This document shows positions 8,496-15,297 of a stretch of DNA of 33,102 nt, in pieces. The stretch's first letter is position 1; every line of letters starts with the position of its first letter. The notes under the pieces were generated by a model. The model ran no database searches, was not told where the DNA came from, and saw only the letters and a list, made by a program, of their open reading frames with translations. The stretch comes from Dolichospermum sp. FACHB-1091 (GTDB lineage Bacteria; Cyanobacteriota; Cyanobacteriia; Cyanobacteriales; Nostocaceae): assembly GCF_014697585.1 (NCBI RefSeq), contig NZ_JACJSB010000041.1:1-33102 (forward strand). Reading direction: 5' to 3'. The position numbers were made by a program, and so were the translations under genes.

Positions 8496-8805
8496 AAAAA
8501 CTTAGTGATTTACTGAATTTATATTATTTAACTTTATTTTCGTAAAATTTACAAATGACGCAAAAACCTGTCAACCCCTTATTTCTCCGTGTCCTCTGTG
8601 TTCTCTGTGGTTCGTTCTTACCAAGACCAAATTAAAATCAAATTATAGTAGAATAAGCAATTTAATAATAATCAAACGCAGATAAACACAGATAAACGCA
8701 GATAAGCGATAATGATGATTCTGTGGAGTCTCAGATAAAATTTAGTAGAAGTCATGAAAATCAAGGTTAGAATAACTAAATTAAATTTCATTAAGTTAGA
8801 AGAAA
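8496..8805. repeat. Intergenic region with two short dispersed repeats
   Basis: No gene was found. At 8582-8614 lies a copy of a dispersed repeat (TTCTCCGTGTCCTCTGTG, then TTCTCTGTGGTTCG), seen in inverse orientation inside mutS (17229-17258) and at 27978-28006. At 8674-8703 a 10-base unit AAACGCAGAT is repeated three times (the middle one AAACACAGAT). The remaining sequence is AT-rich and presumably includes promoters for the divergent genes on either side. Confidence 0.7.
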
Positions 8806-10068
8806 TTGTCAAAACAACTCACTCACAACCTGTTTCCCGGTTCAGTTATCAAATTAGATCATGGCTTAACATTAATTCACCAAGAGATATCCACTACACC
8901 AGTGGTAGTAGCTGACGTTTGGGTGCGTGCTGGTGCTAACCTAGAACCAGAATCTTGGTTTGGAATGGCACATTTCCTAGAACACATGATTTTTAAAGGC
9001 ACTCCCAAGCTGCTTCCTGGGGAATTTGATGATCACATCGAAAAAATTGGCGGTGTCAGTAATGCGGCAACAAGCCACGATTATGCCCATTATTGCATCA
9101 CAACCGCTGCTAATCATCTAGAACATACTCTACCCCATTTAGGGGAATTACTCCTCAATGCAGCCATTCCTGACGATGAATTTATCAGGGAACGGGATGT
9201 GGTGTTAGAAGAAATTCGTAGTTATAATGATGATCCCGATTGGCTAGGTTTTCAATCTCTGGTTAAAAATGTTTACCAAAACCACCCTTACGGACGTTCT
9301 GTCTTGGGTACTGAGAAAGAATTGATGCAGTATTCACCGGAGGCTATGCGTTGCTTTTATCGCAGTTATTACCAACCAGAAAATATGACTGTGGTAATTG
9401 TGGGGGGAATTGGTGAAAAAGCTGCTAGGGAATTGGTAAGCCGTGTATTTGCAGATTTTCCCAAACGGCATAGTTGTCCCCAAGGCAAAGTTCCAGCGCC
9501 GATAATTAAAGGCATTCGTCGTCATGAGTTAATATTACCGAGATTAGAACAAGCAAGGTTGATGATGGCTTGGAAAGTACCGGGAGTAGAAGAATTTCGG
9601 GCTGTTCATGGTTTAGAATTATTATCAGTGCTATTAGGGGCAGGCAGAATTTCTCGCTTAGTATCTGATTTGCGGGAAGATAAACAACTTGTTCAAGGAA
9701 TTTCCTGTGATTTTTCTCTACAACAAGAATCAAGTTTATTTACAATTACGGCTTGGTTAGAATCAGAATATCTGCAACGAGTTGAAGATTTGATTTGTTC
9801 CCATTTACAAGCATTGCAAAATCAAGAAATTAGTCAGCAAGAATTAAATCGCATTCAGAGGATTTTATGTAATGATTATGCTTTTTCTACAGAAACACCA
9901 AATCAACTAAGTAGTTTTTATGGTTTTTATCATACTATAGCCCAAGCTGAATTGGCTGTTACTTATCCCCAAGAAATCCGGTCTTTCAATGCTCAGGAAT
10001 TGCAAAAAATAGCTCAACAGTATCTTTCTCCAGCTAATTATGCTGTGACAATTCTCCAACCTTGTTAA
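8806..10068 (+). CDS. M16 family zinc peptidase, catalytic subunit type
   Basis: The 420-residue protein has the inverted zinc motif HFLEH (56-60; His56, Glu59, His60) and a downstream acidic ligand in VVLEEI (about Glu136), as in processing-peptidase beta subunits, PqqL and pitrilysin-like enzymes. The C-terminal half is the second M16 domain. It forms a tandem with a catalytically dead M16 protein that starts 10 bases after its stop, so the product pair is probably a heterodimer that degrades or processes peptides. The start used is TTG at 8806, which matches the usual N-terminus (Lys/Gln-rich, then NGLTLI-like strand); no nearby ATG fits. The substrate is unknown. Confidence 0.9.
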   Translation: MSKQLTHNLFPGSVIKLDHGLTLIHQEISTTPVVVADVWVRAGANLEPESWFGMAHFLEHMIFKGTPKLLPGEFDDHIEKIGGVSNAATSHDYAHYCITTAANHLEHTLPHLGELLLNAAIPDDEFIRERDVVLEEIRSYNDDPDWLGFQSLVKNVYQNHPYGRSVLGTEKELMQYSPEAMRCFYRSYYQPENMTVVIVGGIGEKAARELVSRVFADFPKRHSCPQGKVPAPIIKGIRRHELILPRLEQARLMMAWKVPGVEEFRAVHGLELLSVLLGAGRISRLVSDLREDKQLVQGISCDFSLQQESSLFTITAWLESEYLQRVEDLICSHLQALQNQEISQQELNRIQRILCNDYAFSTETPNQLSSFYGFYHTIAQAELAVTYPQEIRSFNAQELQKIAQQYLSPANYAVTILQPC

Positions 10069-10078
10069 TTATTAACCT

Positions 10079-11362
10079 GTGAAATTAAGAATGCAAACTA
10101 TTAATAGTCCCTCGCTCATTCATCGTACTGTATTAAGTAATGGCATTGTTTTATTAGTATCAGAAAATCAAGCTGCTGATATTATTGCTGGACGGATTTT
10201 TATTCGTGCTGGTAGTTGTTATGAACCACGGGAAAAAGCTGGTTTAGCTCATTTGTTATCAGCAGTAATGACAAAGGGTTGTGATGGTTTATCAAGCTTA
10301 GAAATTGCTGAAAAAATTGAATCTGTGGGAGCTAGTTTAGGTACAGATGCAGCGACAGATTATTTTTTGCTATCTTTAAAAACAGTAACTGCCGATTTTG
10401 TTGACATTTTAACATTAGCCGGACAATTATTGCGATCGCCTACTTTTCCCGAAAATCAAATAGAATTAGAAAAGCGGTTAGCAATTCAAGATATTCGTTC
10501 CCAAAAAGAGCAACCTTTTCACCTAGCTTTTGAACAACTGCGTCAGGTAATGTACTCAAATCATCCCTATTCTATGTCAGTTTTAGGTGATGAAACAACC
10601 ATGAGTAGTATTACCCGTGCTGACTTAGTTGAATATCATCAAACTCATTTCCGTCCTGATAATATTGTGATTAGCATTGCTGGACGCATTACAGCAGAAC
10701 AAGCAGAAAAACTAATTACCAAGATTTTTGGTGATTGGAAAATACCCGCTTTACCAAAACCTACTCTTAATTTACCACAAATTATCGCCTCGCTCAAACC
10801 TTGTCTACAACCCCTAAATACACAACAATCAATTATCATGTTAGGTTATTTAGGACAATCAGTAAATCACCCAGAATATGCCGCTCTTAAATTACTTTCT
10901 AGTTATTTAGGTAATGGTCTTTCTAGTCGTTTATTTGTAGAATTGCGAGAAAAGCAGGGTTTAGCTTATGATGTATCTGCTATTTATTCTACCCGACTAT
11001 TTCCCGCTGCCTTTATAGTTTATATTGGTACTGCACCAGAAAATACCAAAATTGCTTTTCAAGGACTTCGCCATGAAGTAGAATTATTATGTAACACCGA
11101 ACTATCAGAGGCAGGATTACAAACCGCTAAAAACAAAATTATCGGTCAATATGCTTTAGGTAAACAAACTAATGGACATATTGCTCAGATATATGGCTGG
11201 TATGAAATTTTAGGCTTAGGAATTGAATTTGATCAACAATTTCCCGAACTAATTAATAATGTCACAGCAACGGAGGCAATTACATCTGCTCGTAAATATT
11301 TACAAACACCATACTTGTCTATAGTTGGACCAGAAGAAGCTATTGGGACTGTCATTTTTTAA
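10079..11362 (+). CDS. M16 family peptidase homologue lacking the zinc motif (non-catalytic partner)
   Basis: The 427-residue protein has the same two-domain M16 fold as its upstream neighbour, but the HxxEH site reads HLLSA (58-62), so Glu and the second His are lost. It keeps the C-terminal substrate-binding signature GLSSRLFVELREKQGLAY, where conserved Arg and Tyr hold the peptide. This division (zinc in one subunit, Arg/Tyr in the other) matches two-subunit M16B peptidases and mitochondrial processing peptidase. The start is GTG 10079 or ATG 10091; neither has a strong ribosome binding site. The 10-base spacing indicates one operon and coordinated amounts of the two subunits. Confidence 0.88.
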   Translation: MKLRMQTINSPSLIHRTVLSNGIVLLVSENQAADIIAGRIFIRAGSCYEPREKAGLAHLLSAVMTKGCDGLSSLEIAEKIESVGASLGTDAATDYFLLSLKTVTADFVDILTLAGQLLRSPTFPENQIELEKRLAIQDIRSQKEQPFHLAFEQLRQVMYSNHPYSMSVLGDETTMSSITRADLVEYHQTHFRPDNIVISIAGRITAEQAEKLITKIFGDWKIPALPKPTLNLPQIIASLKPCLQPLNTQQSIIMLGYLGQSVNHPEYAALKLLSSYLGNGLSSRLFVELREKQGLAYDVSAIYSTRLFPAAFIVYIGTAPENTKIAFQGLRHEVELLCNTELSEAGLQTAKNKIIGQYALGKQTNGHIAQIYGWYEILGLGIEFDQQFPELINNVTATEAITSARKYLQTPYLSIVGPEEAIGTVIF

Positions 11363-11456
11363 CATCTTAATCTCAAAACCAAAAACCTTAAATTGCGGAG
11401 GTTGGTTTGACCCAAGGAAAGCCAAAAAAATCTGCTCACGCTCAGTGTAATATAAT

Positions 11457-12254
11457 ATGAGCATAAGAAACTTATATAAAAGTTCTATGAAACTTAGTCA
11501 CATTAGTCAGATAACAAGTATCCCGAAATTCAGCGCCAATTGTTGTTATTGTTTACTCTTGTTAACAACAACACCCATATTAATTATTTCATCTGCACTA
11601 GTATCAATAGCAGTGCCAATTAAAATTGCTCAAGTCAACCAAGAACTTAAAATTAATCGTCCTACTCTGAAACTTGGTAGTCAAGGTGAGCGTGTAAATG
11701 AACTTCAAGCAGCTTTGAAGATTTTAGGCTTTTATACGGGAGATGTAAATGGTACGTATCAACAAAATACAGCTATGGCCGTTTATCGCTTTCAGCAAGC
11801 TGCTGGGTTAAATCCGAATGGTAATGTAGATAATATTACTTGGCAAAGACTATTTCCCAGTCCTGCAAATATCTCTTCATCACCCAATACGATCAATAGT
11901 ATTACTAATATTCCCAGTAAAATAAATAATAAACCCAAAATTAATAACCCAACTATCAAACGCACAACCCCTGCAAATAAAATTCAACCAACTCCTATTA
12001 ATCAGCAAATACCTGGTATCCAATATACAACCGAGGGATGGCCAATTTTGCGTTTAGGCATGAGTGGTCCAGAAGTAATTAAGTTGCAAAAACAACTACA
12101 AAATCTGGGGTTTTTAACTGGTACAATAGATGGAGACTTCGGGGTATCCACAGAAGCAGCAGTCAAAGCAGCTCAACTCCGTTACGGCTTAAAACCTGAC
12201 GGTGTAGTTGGTGGTGGTACATGGAAAGTTTTCGTAAAACGCACTTCCCAATGA
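11457..12254 (+). CDS. Secreted protein with two peptidoglycan-binding (PG_binding_1) domains
   Basis: The 265-residue protein has a hydrophobic export segment (about residues 31-52). Two PG_binding_1 repeats follow, one at about 72-134 (LKLGSQGERVNELQAALKIL ... GFYTGDVNG) and one at about 200-262 (LRLGMSGPEVIKLQKQL ... GFLTGTIDGDFG). They are joined by an Asn/Pro/Thr-rich linker. Such proteins attach to the cell wall; no catalytic domain is present, so it may be structural or a targeting factor. A TATAAT (11451-11456) touches the first ATG at 11457, so the real start may be the ATG at 11487, which still keeps the signal segment. The next gene starts 10 bases after its stop, suggesting co-transcription. 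Confidence 0.88.
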   Translation: MSIRNLYKSSMKLSHISQITSIPKFSANCCYCLLLLTTTPILIISSALVSIAVPIKIAQVNQELKINRPTLKLGSQGERVNELQAALKILGFYTGDVNGTYQQNTAMAVYRFQQAAGLNPNGNVDNITWQRLFPSPANISSSPNTINSITNIPSKINNKPKINNPTIKRTTPANKIQPTPINQQIPGIQYTTEGWPILRLGMSGPEVIKLQKQLQNLGFLTGTIDGDFGVSTEAAVKAAQLRYGLKPDGVVGGGTWKVFVKRTSQ

Positions 12255-12264
12255 CGATAAAAAT

Positions 12265-12618
12265 ATGAAACACTTCCTTTTAACTTGGCTTGGTACTGCG
12301 GTAGCATTGTTAATCACAGCTAAAATTGTCCCTGGGATTATTCTCAGTGGCTTTACTGCTGCTTTAATGGCCGCTATTGTTATTGGTTTAGTAAATGCCA
12401 TTGTTCGTCCCATTTTGCAGATTTTAGCATTTCCTATCACCTTAATCACTTTAGGCTTATTTACATTTGTAATTAATGGCTTAACTTTATGGTTTGCGAG
12501 TTCCATAACTCCCGGTTCTGGGTTTGAAATTAGGGGTTTTATTCCTGCTTTTTTAGGTTCAATAGTCCTATCAATTGTTTCTGGTATTATTAACCAAGTT
12601 GTTAATGCAATTGATTAA
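12265..12618 (+). CDS. Four-helix membrane protein, phage-holin-4_2 / YvlD-like family
   Basis: The 117-residue protein is almost entirely hydrophobic, with four predicted membrane segments (about 5-24, 30-48, 55-78, 92-114). It carries the family phrases NAIVRPILQILAFPITLITLG and FVINGLTLWFAS. The family name refers to a mycobacteriophage holin, but chromosomal members in cyanobacteria and Firmicutes are ordinary envelope proteins of unknown role, in some cases stress-induced. It follows the peptidoglycan-binding protein by 10 bases, which fits a cell-envelope operon. No phage genes are nearby. Confidence 0.88.
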   Translation: MKHFLLTWLGTAVALLITAKIVPGIILSGFTAALMAAIVIGLVNAIVRPILQILAFPITLITLGLFTFVINGLTLWFASSITPGSGFEIRGFIPAFLGSIVLSIVSGIINQVVNAID

Positions 12619-12628
12619 ATATCAATTT

Positions 12629-13048
12629 TTAATCTCTGACTTTTTGACTTTTAGCAACAGCTATAGTTACAGATCCTCCTTCTGCTGGTAATCGAAAAAT
12701 CTGTTTAGGAACTAATAAAGTTATTTCCGCAGATGTGATTTCTGAAGCTGCGAGAATTGCTGATGCCTCGGCTACGCTATATGTTCCCACTAACTTAGTA
12801 ATAATATGATTAGGATTGGGAACAAATACATTATTCAGAATTTCGGCGCTAAAGGTTTTTAAGGGTAACTTTTCCAAGTCACAAAATTCTACTAAACCAA
12901 TTTCTGAAGCTTTTTTGTCAATGGTTGCAATTCCAGCGATTTCATTATATACAAGTTGATATTCTTGAAAAACTTTTTTAATTGCAAGATTAATCAATTG
13001 CTGAGAAATTCCTTTTTGACAACCTATTCCTACCCATAAACTAGCCAT
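12629..13048 (-). CDS. CbiG C-terminal-type / CobE-like cobalamin biosynthesis protein
   Basis: The 139-residue protein corresponds to the stand-alone C-terminal domain of CbiG (CobE-like): LWVGIGCQKGIS at the N-terminus, a middle IATIDKKASEIGLVEF and the typical GTYSVAEASAILAA. CbiG opens the delta-lactone ring of cobalt-precorrin 5A; the C-terminal domain alone has an unclear accessory role in B12 synthesis. The reading frame is open to 13108, but that extension runs into a MITE-like repeat, so I chose the ATG at 13048. It is convergent with the holin-like gene, with only 10 bases between stops. Confidence 0.8.
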   Translation of the reverse strand: MASLWVGIGCQKGISQQLINLAIKKVFQEYQLVYNEIAGIATIDKKASEIGLVEFCDLEKLPLKTFSAEILNNVFVPNPNHIITKLVGTYSVAEASAILAASEITSAEITLLVPKQIFRLPAEGGSVTIAVAKSQKVRD

Positions 13049-13093
13049 AAACTTTTTTGTATGCCACATTATACACTTCATTTTGTAATAATT

Positions 13094-13184
13094 AGGACTT
13101 ACGCACAAGTCACGGAATAATGAACCACGAAGGAGCGAAGATAACGAAGAAAAGAGGGTTTGAGAGGTATTTTGCGTAAGTCCT
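13094..13184. mobile_element. MITE-like element with 12-bp terminal inverted repeats
   Basis: The ends AGGACTTACGCA (13094-13105) and TGCGTAAGTCCT (13173-13184) are exact inverted repeats around a 67-base interior that includes a GAACCACGAAGGAGCG-type repeat. The inverse orientation of the same element begins at 33040 (AGGACCTACGCA) with matching interior and runs off the window end. It has no coding capacity, so it is likely a non-autonomous element mobilised by a transposase elsewhere. No clear target duplication is seen. Confidence 0.75.
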
Positions 13185-13275
13185 GATAATAAAATGCTTT
13201 AAGATAAAATTCTTACAGCGATCGCCAAAAATGATAAAGTAAATAAATAGTATTCTCGGATAAATATTTTCAGAC

Positions 13276-13281
13276 AAGGAG
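13276..13281 (+). promoter_or_regulatory. Strong ribosome binding site for the ATPase gene
   Basis: AAGGAG ends 6 bases before the ATG at 13288. Most genes in the window lack such a clear Shine-Dalgarno sequence, so this one fixes the start and suggests efficient translation. Confidence 0.75.
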
Positions 13282-13287
13282 AAATCA

Positions 13288-14496
13288 ATGGAAGGTAAAA
13301 GATTTATTCATAAAATCAAATTACAAAACTTTCTTTCCTATGGAAGTGAGGGAGAAGAAATAGAATTACAACCATTAAATGTGTTAATTGGTGCTAATAC
13401 TTCTGGTAAGTCTAATTTAATAGAAGCTATTGGTATTTTAAAAGCAATACCAACAGATTTATCTGCGCCTTTTCGTCAAGGTGGAGGTATTAATGAGTTT
13501 TTATGGAAAGGTAACAAAGATACTCCAATAGCAGAAATTAAAATTACTGTTGATTATCCTCAAAAATTACAGTCACTTCTACTTGATTATACGCTTAGTT
13601 TTACCACATCTAATCAAAGATTTGATTTAGTAGATGAATTTGTCGAACCAGAAACGAGGAAAGGAGGTTTTCAATTTTATTATCTTAACAATTGTAATGG
13701 ATTTCGTTCTTTTACAGTGAGAGATAAAGATCCATTATCAGGGCAAGAAAGACGAAGTGAACAACTTTTTGATATACATTCAATTAACTCAGACCAATCA
13801 GTTTTATCTCAAATAAAAGATCCAAATAGATATCCAGAACTTTATTATTTAAGCCAGGAATTTTCTAAACTCAGTTTATATCGTTACTGGCAAATGGGAA
13901 GACATTCAGAACCTCGCAAATCTCAATTCACTGATTTACCGCTACATCCTTTATTGGAAGATGGCAGTAATTTAGGTTTGGTTTTAAAAGCTTTACAACG
14001 TAAATTAGGTCAGAGAAAACTTATTGAATATCTGGAAAAATTCTATGAAGAAGCAGAAGAATTAGATGTAAGCATATATGGCGGTACTGTCCAAATATTC
14101 ATTCGGGAAAAGGGGTTAATTCAACCAATTCCAGCTACTCGTTTATCAGATGGTACACTACGATATTTATTTTTAATGGCTTTACTTTTAGATCCTACTC
14201 CACCACCTTTAATTTGTATTGAAGAACCGGAATTAGGTTTACATCCAGATATTTTACCAACTATTGCAGAATTGTTAATTGAAGCATCTCAGAGAACTCA
14301 ATTAATTGTTACCACTCATTCTGATGCTTTGGTTTCTGCGTTGAGTGAATATCCTGGATCTGTAGTAGTTTGTAAAAGAGATGAAACAGGATCTCATCTT
14401 CATCGTCTTGAACCTGATAAGCTAAAAAATTGGTTAGAAAATTATACTTTAGGCGACCTATGGCGCATGGGTGAAATAGGGGGAAACAGATGGTAA
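13288..14496 (+). CDS. AAA15/RecF-like ATPase paired with a DUF4276 protein
   Basis: The 402-residue ATPase is of the OLD/RloA/SMC-like class. Walker A is GANTSGKSN (35-43), a signature LSDGTLRYLFLMALLL lies near 285-300, Walker B LICIEEPELGLHP has the two glutamates at 312-313, and the switch histidine is His344 in TTHSD. There is no nuclease domain in the protein itself; the TOPRIM-like partner is encoded by the next gene, which overlaps by 7 bases. This two-gene layout resembles known phage-exclusion pairs such as AbiLi/AbiLii (RloA/RloB) and AriA/AriB of PARIS, but the partner family differs. A defence function is therefore an inference from architecture. The start is fixed by AAGGAG at 13276. 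Confidence 0.85.
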   Translation: MEGKRFIHKIKLQNFLSYGSEGEEIELQPLNVLIGANTSGKSNLIEAIGILKAIPTDLSAPFRQGGGINEFLWKGNKDTPIAEIKITVDYPQKLQSLLLDYTLSFTTSNQRFDLVDEFVEPETRKGGFQFYYLNNCNGFRSFTVRDKDPLSGQERRSEQLFDIHSINSDQSVLSQIKDPNRYPELYYLSQEFSKLSLYRYWQMGRHSEPRKSQFTDLPLHPLLEDGSNLGLVLKALQRKLGQRKLIEYLEKFYEEAEELDVSIYGGTVQIFIREKGLIQPIPATRLSDGTLRYLFLMALLLDPTPPPLICIEEPELGLHPDILPTIAELLIEASQRTQLIVTTHSDALVSALSEYPGSVVVCKRDETGSHLHRLEPDKLKNWLENYTLGDLWRMGEIGGNRW

Positions 14497-15134
14497 AAGA
14501 AGTTCGTATTCATATAGAAGGGGGTGGAGATTCCAGAGATCAGAAATCTTCACTTAGACAAGGATTTAGTAAGTTTTTTAAAGAATTAGTAAACGAAACA
14601 AAAAGCAAAAAAATTAAATGTAATATCATTATCATTATGTGTGGTACTCGTAATCATGCTTTTCGTGACTTTAAAAATGCTTTAGAATCTCATCCTGATG
14701 CTTTTAATATATTGCTGGTTGATGCAGAAGCGCGTATTACAAAAAATTCCCCTTGGGAACATTTGAAATTGAGAGATAATTGGGATAAACCAACAGAAGT
14801 TAATGATGATAATTGCCATTTAATGGTTCAAACAATGGAAGCTTGGTTTATTGCTGATATTGATGCTTTAAAAGCATATTATCGTCAAGGATTTAAAGTA
14901 AGTGGTATTCCCAAAACTCCTCATGTGGAAACTATTGCAAAAGATGATTTAGAACGTATTCTCAAAATTGCGACTGCTAATACTAGCAAAAAAGAGTATC
15001 ATAAAATCAACCACGCTTCTGAATTATTAGGTAAGATAGATGCAAATAAAGTTCGTCAAGCTTCCCCCTATTGCGATCGCATTTTCACAACCATACAAGC
15101 AATAATAGATGTATCAAACAATAACCATAACTAA
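14490..15134 (+). CDS. DUF4276 TOPRIM-like protein, partner of the upstream ATPase
   Basis: This is a 214-residue protein. The N-terminus VRIHIEGGGDS (Glu10 and Gly11 at the end of a strand) and ILLVDAEA (Asp78, Glu80) match the acidic metal-binding positions of TOPRIM-like nucleases. MEAWFIAD (116-123) is the hallmark of DUF4276. By analogy with RloB/AriB it may be the nuclease effector that is held or triggered by the ATPase; this has not been shown for DUF4276 as far as I know. The ATG at 14490 lies inside the last codons of the ATPase gene, so translation is coupled. All motif residues look intact. About 160 bases with two HIP1 sites separate it from mutS. Confidence 0.85.
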   Translation: MVKEVRIHIEGGGDSRDQKSSLRQGFSKFFKELVNETKSKKIKCNIIIIMCGTRNHAFRDFKNALESHPDAFNILLVDAEARITKNSPWEHLKLRDNWDKPTEVNDDNCHLMVQTMEAWFIADIDALKAYYRQGFKVSGIPKTPHVETIAKDDLERILKIATANTSKKEYHKINHASELLGKIDANKVRQASPYCDRIFTTIQAIIDVSNNNHN

Positions 15135-15156
15135 AAATAAACACATCAAACCTCAC

Positions 15157-15184
15157 CCTTTCTGCGCCTCTGCGCCTCTGCGTG
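15157..15184 (+). repeat. Short dispersed repeat (CTGCGCCT type)
   Basis: CTGCGCCT occurs twice in tandem, followed by CTGCGTGAG, in the gap between the DUF4276 gene and mutS. It is the variant form of the CTCTGTG-type dispersed repeat seen elsewhere in the window. The rest of the 15135-15297 gap is AT-rich with a HIP1 octamer near 15230. Confidence 0.5.
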
Positions 15185-15297
15185 AGCCATATTCACTCTA
15201 AAATACAAAAAAAATAAATAAACTTTAAGCGATCGCTCCCAAATTCCCACATCACGCTATCATCAAAGACAGTGGAAATCAACTCTCAGCATCTACC

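Noticed and set aside
12265-12618. Holin-like gene as evidence of a prophage
   Set aside because: The family is widespread in chromosomes and no other phage genes are present.
13049-13108. N-terminal extension of the CbiG-like protein
   Set aside because: It would read into the terminal repeat of a MITE-like element; the family starts at the second Met.
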